DNA from: Burkholderiaceae bacterium
GTDB taxonomy: Bacteria; Pseudomonadota; Gammaproteobacteria; Burkholderiales; Burkholderiaceae_D
Direction of reading: 5' to 3'
Assembly (NCBI GenBank): GCA_019751755.1
Contig: JAIENA010000143.1
Span: 1 to 64,000, forward strand
Length of the DNA: 64,000 nt
Shown here: piece after piece, positions 1 to 8,693 of the stretch
How positions within the stretch are numbered: the first letter of the stretch is position 1
Layout: every line of letters starts with the position of its first letter
Translations under genes and position numbers: made by a program
Notes under the pieces: generated by a model
What the model was told of the DNA's origin: nothing
What the model saw: the letters and a program-made list of their open reading frames with translations, nothing else
Databases searched by the model: none

Positions 1-65
1 CTTTGTTCAGGATAAAACCCCGCCGTATATTCCACATCCGATGTATAGCCGCTGGTCCAGTTCAT
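1..65 (-). CDS. Methyltransferase with regulatory domain, N-terminus only (partial)
   Basis: An ATG at 65 on the minus strand opens a frame that stays open to the window edge and encodes 21 residues, MNWTSGYTSDVEYTAGFYPE and one Gln. The W-T-S-G-Y ... D-V-E-Y-T-x-G-F/Y-Y pattern is the usual opening of bacterial class I SAM-dependent methyltransferases that carry a methyltransferase-regulatory domain. No strong Shine-Dalgarno sequence is visible; only a purine-rich AGAAAAGA precedes the ATG. The family match is from memory and rests on a short stretch, so the catalytic domain and substrate cannot be judged. The rest of the gene lies outside the window. Confidence 0.6.
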   Translation of the reverse strand, partial: MNWTSGYTSDVEYTAGFYPEQ

Positions 66-260
66 GGTCTTTTCTAAGAGAATTGATTGTAAATTAGGTA
101 ATCCAACACACGATTCTAACGCCAATCCACAGCGATTGTGCAGGGGGGGATGCCCTGCGCTCCGGGCTGAAGGCCGGAAGATCAAACGAATTCAGTTCCA
201 GGTTAAAAAAACCAGGACGGCAATTTCGCTTGGCCCTACTTCGCTGTGCCGCAATGTAGC

Positions 261-293
261 GCGGATTAGCGGGCAAAGCCCGCGTAATCCGCC
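261..293. repeat. REP-like palindrome, copy 1
   Basis: The arms GCGGATTAGCGGGC (261-274) and GCCCGCGTAATCCGC (278-292) are inverted repeats with one extra base in the right arm, around an AAA loop. The core GCGGATTA/TAATCCGC recurs in three other intergenic places in this window, always outside genes. Confidence 0.6.
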
Positions 294-323
294 ATAGTCA
301 TGCGGTTTGATGAGGCAGGCGTT

Positions 324-355
324 GGCGGATTACGCTGCTGTGCAGCTAATCCACC
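324..355. repeat. REP-like palindrome, copy 2
   Basis: GGCGGATTACGCTGC faces GCAGCTAATCCACC, with the same GGCGGATTA core as copy 1 about 60 bases away. Two copies side by side is a typical arrangement for repetitive extragenic palindromes. Confidence 0.5.
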
Positions 356-383
356 CTACACCCAAGCGTTATTTGCCGTCCCA

Positions 384-414
384 GAAAAAAAAGGCCAAGC
401 TTGCGCTTGGCCTT
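384..414 (-). terminator. Rho-independent terminator of the giant surface protein gene
   Basis: On the minus strand, a perfect 10-bp stem (391-400 with 405-414, AAGGCCAAGC paired to its complement, loop of four) is followed by an unbroken run of U from the A tract at 384-392. It lies about 50 bases past the stop codon at 463. Confidence 0.9.
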
Positions 415-462
415 TCATATTTACTGACAGGAAGGCAGACTAAGCCGCCTTCCATGCCGACA

Positions 463-3400
463 TTACGCCAGCGTCAGGATGTTAGTGGTGCCACCAGTTA
501 CGGTGCTCAGATCCACCAGGCCGGTCAGCTTGACGATCATGTCGGTACCGTTGACGAAGCTTGCGTTGTTGCCCGAACCGTCGTGACGGCTTTGCACCAG
601 GTAGGTGTCGCCAGAGAACGTGAACCAGCCGAACGCACCGTTGACCGATGCATTGCCGCCAGCTTGAATCACGGCGTTAGCGTAATCCTGGAACACGGCG
701 GTCGAACCCAGCGTCACTTTGGTGGCGTTGAAGGTCTCAGTGCCCATGTTCGTGAAGGCGATCGACAAACCAGCGTGCGCATCGGTAATCGTGCTGTAGG
801 TGTTAACGTTGGCCGAAGCGGCGCTCAGGGTGATCACGTCAGCGCCGGTGCCGGTGGTCAGCACGTTCATGCCGCCGCCCACGGTAATGGTATCCACACC
901 GGTACCGCCGGTGTAGGTATTGTTACCGGTGGTTGCGGTGAACGAGTTGGCGCCGTTACCCAGGTTGACGGTGTTGTTGCCGGCGCCTGCGGTGACGGTG
1001 TCAGCACCGGTACCGCCGGTGATGGTGTTGTTGCCCGTCGAAACCGTCGCGCTGTTGGTGCCGTTGCCCAGAGTGATAACGTTGCCCTTGCCGTTGGTTG
1101 CGGTAACTGCGTCATTGCCCGAACCGCCGGTGTAGGTCACGATACCGCCGGTCGCTGCGCTCACGTCGATCGTGTTGGTGCCGGTTGCGGAACCTTTCAC
1201 GGTCGCAGCGGCGGTCAACGCGCCCGAGGTCCAAGAGAAGCCTGGGGTTGCATCGGTCAGGGCGATGCCGCTGGCATCAACGTTGTTCAGCGCGGTGCTG
1301 GTGGAGGTCAGCGTCAGGCCGGCGTTACCAGCAACAACGATGGACTTGACCGAGTTGCCCAGCAGGGTCACGGAGTCGTTGAAAGTGCCGGTTGGGGTGG
1401 CTTGCGTATCAGCGGTCGTGATGTTGAAGGTTTCCACGCCGGAGGCGGTGATACCGGTCGACGCGAAGGCCACGGCAGCGCCCGAACCGTCGGTCAGGGT
1501 CAGGTTGACCACATCAGCGGTGCCGGCGGTGAATGCCGAGTTGCCGATGGTGTAAGCCGTACCAGCGCCGTTCAGCACCAGGGTGCCGCCGCTTGCCAGG
1601 TTACTCAGGGTCAAGCCGTTACCGCCGGAGGTGGTCACGTGGTTGAACTTGCCCAGCACGTCCAGGTCGATGGTCTGGTTGGTGGCGCCGGTCAGAACTA
1701 CGCGTTCGAAGCCAGTCACCACACCGGCGAAGGTTGCCGAACCCGAAGCGGTGGCCGCCAGCGCAGCGCCCATCGTCAGGGAGTCCGTACCCGCGCCGCC
1801 GGCGATGGTGGCAGTCGGGGTTGCCGCGCCGCCCAGGGTCAGCGAGTCGTCGCCTGCGCCCAGCGAAATCGCTTTGCTCACAGTCGCAGCCGTCGTGGTC
1901 ACGGTGTCCGCGCCCGCGCCGCCGGTGAAGGTGGCTTTGGACGAGTCGATCGTCACTTTCGAAGCGCCGGTGGTGGCGCTGGTGTCAACCGAGGTCACGG
2001 TAGCACCGCTCAGGTCAGCAGTGATGCCAGCGGAGCCGGACACTACGACGGTTTTCAGCGCGGTCAGGCCGGCGGTCGAGGTCAGCGTCAGGCCTTTGGT
2101 GCCAGCAACGGTTACCGCGGTCACAGCACCAGTGGTGATGTTGGCCAGCTTCGAGTTCGCGCCGGTGGTGGTCACGTTCAGCGTGGTGTAGATGTCCGCG
2201 TCATCCAGGGTGCCGCCGGTCAGGCCGTTGGCGGTCAGGTTCAGCGTCTTGTTGGTTGGGGTGGTCAGGCCGGAGTTATCGATGATGATATTGCCGGAGC
2301 CGCCGGTAACATTCAGCGTGTTCACCGAGTTGGCCGAAATCCCCAGCGTGGAGTAGTTGGCCACGGTCACCGAGGTGATGGTGCCAGCTTTGGTCGAGCC
2401 GCCGTTCACGTCGGTAATGGAGACGGAATTGACGTTCACGCCAGCCACGGAGGCCGATGCCGTCGCGGCAGCGGAACTGCTTACCGCCACCTTGGTGGTG
2501 GTGGCGCCGCCGGTGATGCTCACGGTACCGTTGGTGGCCGTGGTGTTAACCGCATTCGACTGGGTTTGGGTCACGTTGATGGTGGTGCCGCCGGCAACGG
2601 TGATCGCGCCGCTGGTTTCAGCGTTTCCGGTGGCTGCGTTGTTGGTCACGACTACTGCGCCGGTTGGCGCAACCTTATTGCCCACGGTGATGGCGCCGGT
2701 GGTGGAGCCGGTGGTGGTCACGTTGATATCGGAACCGCCGTTCACGGTGGTTGCCTTGCTGGTGACATCCGAGTTCACCAAGGTCACGGCAGCGCCGGCG
2801 CCCACGGTCACGGCGGAGGCAGCATCGGTACCAACTGCGGTCACTACCAGGGTTTTCAGGTCGGTCCACTTGGACAGGTCGCCAGTCACTTCCTTAGCGG
2901 ATTGCAGGGAAACGCTTTCGAAGCCTTTTACGGTGGTCGCGGTCGTCACCTTAATGGCTGCGATGTCGGACACGTTCAGCGCGTCGCCGGTGCCGGCGCC
3001 GCCGTCCAGGTTATCCAGTGCCGACAGACCGCCGGACAGGGTCGAGGTCACGGTGTCGTCGCCTGCGCCGCCGACGAAGGTGTCGATACCGGTGGTCAGG
3101 GTGGCGGTTTTTGCAACGAACAACGCTGGTTTCGCATCAGCAGCAGACTTGGCGATAGTAGCAGCAGCAACAGCGGCGTTGGCAACGGTCACAGCGTCGT
3201 TAGCGGCTTTCAACGCAGCAGCAGCAGCAGCGTTGTCGGTGGTGGTGGTGGTCGCTTTGGCAGCCTTGTCGTAGGCCGTAGCAATCACCAGTGCAGCGTC
3301 AGCAGCGGTTTTTGCGGCAGTGGCGGCAGTCACTTGCGCAGCAGCAGCATCAACGGCAGCTTGTGCGGTGACAGCCGAGGTCACGGCGCCCAGTGCGGCA

Positions 3401-4689
3401 GTCGCATCGGCAGCTTTGGTGGTTGCGGCGTCAGCAGCAGCGGTCGCAGCGGTCGCAGCAGCAGCGTACGTAGCGACGGTGTTGATCACGGTCACAACGC
3501 CTTCTGCATCAGCAGCTTTGGCCACAGCGGCAGTTGCGGCAGTCACAGCAGCTGCGGCAGCAGTGTCGTCCATTGCGGTCGAAGTCTTGGCAGCAGCAGC
3601 GGCATAGGCGTCAGCAGCGGCTTTAGCAGCGGTCGCGGCGGCGGTCGAGGCGGTTGCAGCGGTGCCAGCGTCCGATACCGCTTTGGTCAAGGCGGTGCCT
3701 GCATCCACGGCAGCTTTGTCAGCGGCAACGGCTGCATCAGCAGCGGTTTTGGCTTCAGCGGCAGCGGTGGCCTTCAGTGCGGCGCTGGCGGTGGTGAATT
3801 CCAGCGAAGCTTGTGCCGACACCAGCTTGGCGGAAGCAGCGGTGTAAGCAGCTTGGTCGCCGGCTTTCAGGGCAGCGTCTTTTTCAGCTTGGGCAGCGGT
3901 CACGGCGGCGGCAGCGTCAGCCTTGGCAGTGGCGGCGGCGGTCGAAGCTTCAGCAGCGGCGGTCGACACTTCGGCCAGGGCGGCAGCGTCGGTCTTGGCG
4001 GCGTTGGCTTCAGCGGCGGTTTTGGCAGTTTCTGCGGTGGTCACGGCAGCAGCAGCGGTAGCGGCGGCAGCCACTTGGGAAGCAGCTTTGCTCGCCGCTT
4101 CGTCAGCAACGTTTTTAGCAGCGGTCACGGCAGCGGTCAGTGGGTCGGCTGCGCCGATCACGTTGGCAACAACGTTCGACAGGGCAGCTGGGGAGGTGGC
4201 GTTGGCCAGCGAGGTTGCGTCAACCACGGTGGTCAGGAAAGCCTTGGCGATGGCGTTGGCAACAGCGCCGCTGTAAGCAGCGGTGGCGCCTGGGGTCAGC
4301 AGGGTTGCAGCGGTGAACGAACCAGCGGCAGCCAATTTGGCTTCGAAGGCAGCTTTGTCGGTGGTCAGGGCGCCGTCAGCGATGTTCTTCACGATCACGT
4401 CGATCGACAGCTTGCCAGTGCTCAGCAGATCAGCCCAGTACAGCAGACCTGCGTTGTCGGCGCCGTGGCCGAACAGGTTGTTGTAGATGGTTTCGATGAC
4501 TTGCACCGAGGTCTTGCCAGCGTATGCAGCTTTGTATTCAGCGTCTTGGCTGAAGTTCTTGGCCACCACGTCCAGGGTGATAGCTTTGGCTTCCAGCTGT
4601 TTCTCCCAATACTGCAAACCAGCTGGATCAGCAGGACGGTTGAAGTATGCAACGTACAGCTTTTGCAGGTCTTGAGCGTAAATACCCAT
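463..4689 (-). CDS. Giant secreted DUF4214 surface protein (S-layer/bluetail-like)
   Basis: The protein has 1408 residues and no classical signal peptide. Residues 1-105 form a DUF4214 unit with two copies of the motif seen in LYVAYFNRPADPAGLQYW and GADNAGLLYW. Residues about 130-530 are an Ala/Lys/Thr/Asp-rich stretch that probably forms a long helical or coiled stalk. From about 530 the sequence becomes Thr/Gly/Val/Asn-rich, with RTX-like steps such as GGAGDDTV and GGTGADTVTAGAGNN, as expected for a beta-roll or beta-helix. The C-terminus (SGDTYLVQSRHDGSG ... DMIVKLTGLVDLST) resembles the 'bluetail' ends of type I-secreted surface proteins. The ATG at 4689 has a good GGAGTAATAA ribosome site. 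A CRP-like box lies upstream and a strong terminator downstream, so it is probably monocistronic and highly expressed. Secretion by a type I system is inferred; none is encoded in this window. It could be an S-layer or biofilm matrix protein. Confidence 0.8.
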   Translation of the reverse strand: MGIYAQDLQKLYVAYFNRPADPAGLQYWEKQLEAKAITLDVVAKNFSQDAEYKAAYAGKTSVQVIETIYNNLFGHGADNAGLLYWADLLSTGKLSIDVIVKNIADGALTTDKAAFEAKLAAAGSFTAATLLTPGATAAYSGAVANAIAKAFLTTVVDATSLANATSPAALSNVVANVIGAADPLTAAVTAAKNVADEAASKAASQVAAAATAAAAVTTAETAKTAAEANAAKTDAAALAEVSTAAAEASTAAATAKADAAAAVTAAQAEKDAALKAGDQAAYTAASAKLVSAQASLEFTTASAALKATAAAEAKTAADAAVAADKAAVDAGTALTKAVSDAGTAATASTAAATAAKAAADAYAAAAAKTSTAMDDTAAAAAVTAATAAVAKAADAEGVVTVINTVATYAAAATAATAAADAATTKAADATAALGAVTSAVTAQAAVDAAAAQVTAATAAKTAADAALVIATAYDKAAKATTTTTDNAAAAAALKAANDAVTVANAAVAAATIAKSAADAKPALFVAKTATLTTGIDTFVGGAGDDTVTSTLSGGLSALDNLDGGAGTGDALNVSDIAAIKVTTATTVKGFESVSLQSAKEVTGDLSKWTDLKTLVVTAVGTDAASAVTVGAGAAVTLVNSDVTSKATTVNGGSDINVTTTGSTTGAITVGNKVAPTGAVVVTNNAATGNAETSGAITVAGGTTINVTQTQSNAVNTTATNGTVSITGGATTTKVAVSSSAAATASASVAGVNVNSVSITDVNGGSTKAGTITSVTVANYSTLGISANSVNTLNVTGGSGNIIIDNSGLTTPTNKTLNLTANGLTGGTLDDADIYTTLNVTTTGANSKLANITTGAVTAVTVAGTKGLTLTSTAGLTALKTVVVSGSAGITADLSGATVTSVDTSATTGASKVTIDSSKATFTGGAGADTVTTTAATVSKAISLGAGDDSLTLGGAATPTATIAGGAGTDSLTMGAALAATASGSATFAGVVTGFERVVLTGATNQTIDLDVLGKFNHVTTSGGNGLTLSNLASGGTLVLNGAGTAYTIGNSAFTAGTADVVNLTLTDGSGAAVAFASTGITASGVETFNITTADTQATPTGTFNDSVTLLGNSVKSIVVAGNAGLTLTSTSTALNNVDASGIALTDATPGFSWTSGALTAAATVKGSATGTNTIDVSAATGGIVTYTGGSGNDAVTATNGKGNVITLGNGTNSATVSTGNNTITGGTGADTVTAGAGNNTVNLGNGANSFTATTGNNTYTGGTGVDTITVGGGMNVLTTGTGADVITLSAASANVNTYSTITDAHAGLSIAFTNMGTETFNATKVTLGSTAVFQDYANAVIQAGGNASVNGAFGWFTFSGDTYLVQSRHDGSGNNASFVNGTDMIVKLTGLVDLSTVTGGTTNILTLA

Positions 4690-4764
4690 TTATTACTCCA
4701 TATAGGGAAGATTGATTAATGTTCTTTGCAGCACACGCGGTGGCTTCTGCAATCAACGTACCGA

Positions 4765-4807
4765 ATAATCTCAAAGTGAAGAGCATGAGAATGTGACGAT
4801 CATCACA
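4765..4807 (-). promoter_or_regulatory. CRP-type operator with extended -10, candidate class II promoter
   Basis: Positions 4792-4807 read TGTGACGATCATCACA, a perfect TGTGA-N6-TCACA CRP consensus. On the minus strand, TGA-GATTAT (hexamer 4770-4765) could be an extended -10. It would place the start of transcription near 4758, about 41.5 bases from the centre of the box, which is the classic class II CRP geometry. The box is seen directly; the promoter assignment is inference. Confidence 0.6.
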
Positions 4808-5122
4808 AAGCAACTCAATTTCTTCAAAAAAATAGCAAATATTTCACTGATAATTAAAACGGCGGGTCATTATCTTGGAAGATCGCGGGCATTGCAAGGA
4901 CTGGCCCCGTCAGGTGGCCCAAGCCCGCAGATACAGGGGACGTTGGTGTTTTTTGATGGCAAAATCGCCAATTTTTCAGGCCTTTTTGACCCCCAGGCCC
5001 AGTCAACGGCGCATCATGCTGGCCGCCTCAAAATTTTGGTAAGCAAATGTAAATGCCAGCAACGTCATTTGTTGTAAATTAACGTCAATCTGATGCCGCC
5101 GGGCGCCGGACCCACAATGCAA

Positions 5123-5162
5123 CACCCCGGATTCAAGCCGCACACGGCTGGAATCCGGGGTG
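5123..5162 (-). terminator. Strong hairpin downstream of the FecR-like gene
   Basis: CACCCCGGATTC (5123-5134) pairs perfectly with 5151-5162, and an inner AGCCG/CGGCT stem closes a CACA loop. It lies 44 bases past the stop codon of the gene at 5206. There is no U run on the minus strand, so it may stabilise the 3' end or act with Rho rather than as a classic intrinsic terminator. Confidence 0.5.
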
Positions 5163-5205
5163 ATCGGGCCTGCTGCCATGTGGCCGCAGGCCGATGCGAC
5201 CACGA

Positions 5206-6642
5206 TTATTTCGGAACGACAGGGTTGTTCCAGTAGGTGACACCATTGACCGTACGCTGGGCCGACAGGCGGCTTTCGAACAGGTAGGCGGCGTTCAGGC
5301 CCTTGTCCTGGCTCAGGAAGCCATTCACATACACCGCATGGGGATTGACGTATGCCGACGAGTCATTGGCAAAACGCCCATCCGAAGCCACCAGACCGGT
5401 CGACTGCAACGCAATACGCTCCCCTGAGCTCACCACGTCGAAACTGGTGGCATAGGTGCGGCTGTCGAAGTTAAAACTCAGTTGTCCGTTTTCCACTTTG
5501 GCCACGACTGGCGCAATCGCCGCATTCTCATTACGGATGGTGGCCTCGCCCTGCGCCAGCGTGAACGACACCGCGCCCCGCTCGGGCACCTGGGCTTCAC
5601 GCCCCTCAGTGTGGAATAACGCGTAATCCGACGTTTTCGCAATCAAACGTGACCCTTTACCCAACTCGGCAACCAAGTCCAGTCCGGCTGGCCGGTCTGC
5701 CACCGCCTGCCAGCGCCCCCACACAATCTGACGCTCTGGCACTGCGGGCTTGGATGGATCCAGCGGCGTGACCGGCTCAACAGGTGTCACAGGCGTGACA
5801 GGAACGGTTGGCGTCGGCTCCACGACCGGCGGCACCGTCACGACGGGATCGGGTAGCGCTTCGTTCTTGGCGCCACCATTCTGACCATCTTTCACTTGTT
5901 GCTGGATTTCAGCCGTCTTGCGCGCATCCAGGCTCGGCTGCGCCGGCAGAGTCGACGCGGCGGCGCCCTGCTTGGCGGGCTCATCCGGCCGTGGCGGCGC
6001 AATCGCATCCGGGGTTACATTGTTTGCTTCGGGCACCAGTTGCGGTGCGGCCTGGCCACGGCGGTATTGCAGCAAGACGCCTTTTTGGCTGGCAAACAAT
6101 TCACGCGCAGCGGAACCTTCGCACGGCCCGGCGCCATCCGGGCGACAGGCGCCATCAAAACCACTCAGCGTAATGCCGCCGGACAACACAGTGACACGCG
6201 TGCTTTCCTGGTCGGCCGCCACCACGAAATCGGTGCCGCGCACGCCGATGGCCGCCAGCGGGGTGTTGAAGCGGAAATTCTGGCGCGCCATTTTGACCGC
6301 CTCACCCGACTGGCTTCGCGCCACGCCACTCAGCAATTCCAGCTTGACGCGGGTATTCGCGGGATTTTTCTTATCTATATAGTAGGCCGCGATACGCGCC
6401 TTGGTGGACGGCCGCAAAATCAACAAGCCATTGTCGGCAGTCTGGATATAAAGGAAACCATCCTTGCCCGTGACCAGCATCTCGCCTTCCTGCACCGGCG
6501 CGTTCAGCACGGCATTGCGTTCGGCAATCTGGGCCGCACCGGTGACATAAATGATCCGGCCCGCCTCGGCGGCATAGGCAGTATGAGTATGAGCGGCAAA
6601 CGCCGCCAGCGAGAGGGCGGCGGCAAAGATGTGACGTGACAT
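5206..6642 (-). CDS. FecR-domain periplasmic protein
   Basis: The 478-residue protein starts with a signal peptide (MSRHIFAAALSLAAFAAHTHTAYA). A FecR domain follows at about residues 50-185, with the hallmark LLSGVARSQSGEA and GVRGTDFVVAAD motifs. A Pro/Thr/Val-rich linker spans about 265-300 (repeats such as VTPVTPVEPVTP), and a C-terminal region of about 180 residues has no recognised family. There is no transmembrane segment of the kind found in sigma-regulating FecR, and no ECF sigma gene is nearby, so this is the stand-alone type often found beside CHASE2 cyclases. Divergent transcription from the cyclase at 6759, with a palindromic site between them, suggests a shared control and a role in sensing or envelope assembly. 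The exact function is unknown. Confidence 0.8.
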   Translation of the reverse strand: MSRHIFAAALSLAAFAAHTHTAYAAEAGRIIYVTGAAQIAERNAVLNAPVQEGEMLVTGKDGFLYIQTADNGLLILRPSTKARIAAYYIDKKNPANTRVKLELLSGVARSQSGEAVKMARQNFRFNTPLAAIGVRGTDFVVAADQESTRVTVLSGGITLSGFDGACRPDGAGPCEGSAARELFASQKGVLLQYRRGQAAPQLVPEANNVTPDAIAPPRPDEPAKQGAAASTLPAQPSLDARKTAEIQQQVKDGQNGGAKNEALPDPVVTVPPVVEPTPTVPVTPVTPVEPVTPLDPSKPAVPERQIVWGRWQAVADRPAGLDLVAELGKGSRLIAKTSDYALFHTEGREAQVPERGAVSFTLAQGEATIRNENAAIAPVVAKVENGQLSFNFDSRTYATSFDVVSSGERIALQSTGLVASDGRFANDSSAYVNPHAVYVNGFLSQDKGLNAAYLFESRLSAQRTVNGVTYWNNPVVPK

Positions 6643-6686
6643 GGTATTCCCCTTTTCCGGCCATTGTCCATGAAGCGACAGACAAA

Positions 6687-6716
6687 TTCGGTGATAACAG
6701 TCACATTCTCACCGAA
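6687..6716. promoter_or_regulatory. Nested palindrome with CRP-like half-sites between fecR-like and cyclase genes
   Basis: TTCGGTGA (6687-6694) and TCACCGAA (6709-6716) are perfect inverted arms. Nested inside, GGTGA-TAACAG-TCACA (6690-6705) matches the CRP consensus in nine of ten conserved bases. The site is 48 bases from the start of the FecR gene and 43 bases from the cyclase start, so it could control both. Confidence 0.5.
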
Positions 6717-6758
6717 AACATTTCATCCCGCCGGAGACGTTACACTTTGTAGCAATGG

Positions 6759-8693
6759 ATGCCTGCCCTCATGCAACCGGCTATACTGTCAGATTATTTG
6801 TATTTCTTTTACTCAACTTCCACCTTGAAGCAAGCGCTCGCATTCTTGGCACACCGCTTACCTGCCTTGCCGCCCGCCGCTGTCCGCGGCGCCATTGCAG
6901 TGGCAGCGCTGGGCCTGGCGCTGTGGACGCAATGGCTGGCCGTGCCGGGCACATCGCTGTTTGCGGATGAGTGGCTGCGTGACCACTATATACAATGGCA
7001 GCGCAGCGATGCGCCGGAGCCGCGCATCCTGGTGGTGGACATCGATGAGGCCAGCATGGCCGAACTGGGGCCATGGCCATGGCCCCGCAGCAGACTGGCC
7101 GACCTGGTGGAAACCCTGATCACGACCTATCGCGCACGCGGCGTCGCGCTCGATATTGTCCTGCCGAATGCCGCCGATGCCGACGGCGACATCCGACTCG
7201 GCATGCTGGCCCGGCACGGCCCGCTGGTGCTGGCGCAAGCGTTTGACTATAGCGCCAGCCGCCCCTGGCTGCTGCGTGAAGGCCAGTTGGGGGGCGCCCT
7301 GCCCGATACCGGCGCCAGCCGGCAAGTGGCGTTGGCCACCGGCTACCTGGCCAACCAGGCCGACTGGCGTGACGCACCACATGTCGGCAACATTGGATTT
7401 ATTCCCGATCCGGACGGCGCCTTGCGCCGAGTCCCCTTGTTCACGGCATACCAGGGGAAAACCTATCCGGCGCTGGGCCTGGCGCTGCTCAATTGCTGCG
7501 GGGGCGGTTTGCCGCAGGCACCGGATGGCCTGCTCCGGGTCGGCTACCAGCGCGACTGGACTGCCTATACCGTCGTGTCGGCCGCCGACATCCTGGCCGA
7601 ACGCATTGTGCCAGACAGCGCGGCGGGACGCCTGGTGCTCGTCGGTTCGTCGTCGCTGGGCCTGGGCGACCGCGTGACCACGCCGTTTGCCGCCAATCGT
7701 CCAGGCCTGGGCGTACAGGCCGCCATTCTGTCGACGCTGCTGGACATCCAGCAAGGCGCCGCGCCGGCGCCGTGGCCGGGGCGCTGGATTGGCAGTGTCT
7801 ACGCGCTCCTGTGCGTGGGACTGACCGTCTGGGCGCTGCCGCGCCTGCCAGCAGTCCTGGGGGTCGGCATGCTGGCCAGCCTGACAGCGGCCTGGCTGGT
7901 CGTCGCGTATTTTATCGCCCCGCATGACAGCCAATTCTCCACCACCGGCCCGGTGGCAACGAATTTATTCCTGCTGGCCGTGGCAGTGCCGTACCACTGG
8001 CAAGTCACGCAGCGCAAGTCGCGCCACCTGCTCGACACCCTGCGCCAATATGTCGCGCCGGCGGTGGTCGAGCAATTACTGCGCAGCGATATCGACGATC
8101 CGCTGGCACCGCGCCAGCTGGAAGTCACCACCCTGATTGCCGACATGGAAGGCTATACCACCCAGGTGGAAGCGCTGCCGGTGGCGGACGCCGCCAAACT
8201 GACGCGCGACTTCCTGGAATGCCTGACCGGCCCCGTGATTGCCGCAGGCGGCACGCTGGATAAATACACCGGCGACGGCCTGGTGGCATTCTGGGGCGCG
8301 CCCCTGCCCAATACCGCGCATGCCGACCTGGCGCTCGATGCGGCCCTGGCCATCGTGCAACGGGTCCGGCAGTTCAGCCGTACCCGCGAATCGTTGGGCT
8401 TCCCGCCGCTACGAGTCCGCATCGGCATCGAAAGCGGCCAGGCCTTTGCCGGCGACTTCGGCACCGCATTCCGCAGTATTTATACGGCTGTCGGCGACAG
8501 CGTCAATACCGCATCGCGACTGGAACAGGCGGCCCGCGACTACCCATATGACATTATCATTGGCGAAGGCACGGTAAGCCATGCCCGCCGCCACGCATTC
8601 CTGACTCTGGGTCAACGCCAGCTGCGGGGCAAGGAAAAATTGACCGTTTTGCACACACTCGATTCACTCACCTCGCCGGAGGCCGCCGCGTGA
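6759..8693 (+). CDS. CHASE2-domain adenylate cyclase (class III)
   Basis: The 644-residue membrane protein has an N-terminal transmembrane segment (about 42-60) and a CHASE2 extracytoplasmic sensor (about 65-340; ILVVDIDEASMAELGPWPWP is typical). Two or three transmembrane segments follow at about 345-415, then a class III nucleotide cyclase domain at about 440-610. Catalytic features are visible: the metal-binding Asp in TLIADMEGYTT, the purine-specificity Lys and second Asp in LDKYTGDG, and the transition-state Asn/Arg in VGDSVNTASRLE. A Thr sits at the second specificity position (YTAVGD), as in class IIIb enzymes, which points to cAMP rather than cGMP. No strong ribosome site precedes the ATG at 6759; an ATG at 6771 is possible. 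It overlaps the next gene by four bases. Confidence 0.88.
   Translation: MPALMQPAILSDYLYFFYSTSTLKQALAFLAHRLPALPPAAVRGAIAVAALGLALWTQWLAVPGTSLFADEWLRDHYIQWQRSDAPEPRILVVDIDEASMAELGPWPWPRSRLADLVETLITTYRARGVALDIVLPNAADADGDIRLGMLARHGPLVLAQAFDYSASRPWLLREGQLGGALPDTGASRQVALATGYLANQADWRDAPHVGNIGFIPDPDGALRRVPLFTAYQGKTYPALGLALLNCCGGGLPQAPDGLLRVGYQRDWTAYTVVSAADILAERIVPDSAAGRLVLVGSSSLGLGDRVTTPFAANRPGLGVQAAILSTLLDIQQGAAPAPWPGRWIGSVYALLCVGLTVWALPRLPAVLGVGMLASLTAAWLVVAYFIAPHDSQFSTTGPVATNLFLLAVAVPYHWQVTQRKSRHLLDTLRQYVAPAVVEQLLRSDIDDPLAPRQLEVTTLIADMEGYTTQVEALPVADAAKLTRDFLECLTGPVIAAGGTLDKYTGDGLVAFWGAPLPNTAHADLALDAALAIVQRVRQFSRTRESLGFPPLRVRIGIESGQAFAGDFGTAFRSIYTAVGDSVNTASRLEQAARDYPYDIIIGEGTVSHARRHAFLTLGQRQLRGKEKLTVLHTLDSLTSPEAAA

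Larger units (their letters stand above)
66..390. other. Intergenic region with two REP-like palindromes
   Basis: No credible gene is seen between the partial methyltransferase and the terminator of the next gene. The stretch holds two imperfect inverted repeats of one family. At 261-293, GCGGATTAGCGGGC and its near reverse complement flank AAA. At 324-355, GGCGGATTACGCTGC faces GCAGCTAATCCACC. Related copies lie at 10764-10799 and 34539-34571. Confidence 0.6.
4690..5205. other. Regulatory intergenic region upstream of the surface protein gene
   Basis: No gene is supported here. The region holds the GGAGTAA ribosome site (4694-4700), a candidate promoter with a CRP-like box (4765-4807), AT-rich sequence at 4808-4860 that could serve as an upstream promoter element, and a long hairpin at 5123-5162 just past the fecR-like gene. 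Confidence 0.6.

Noticed and set aside
307-4719. Open frame of 1470 codons on the plus strand, antisense to the giant surface protein
   Set aside because: Its product is Gly/His/Ser/Arg-rich without any fold, and it exists because the sense strand is repetitive with Ala/Thr codons of the GCN/ACN type. The minus-strand frame has a ribosome site, known domains and a terminator.
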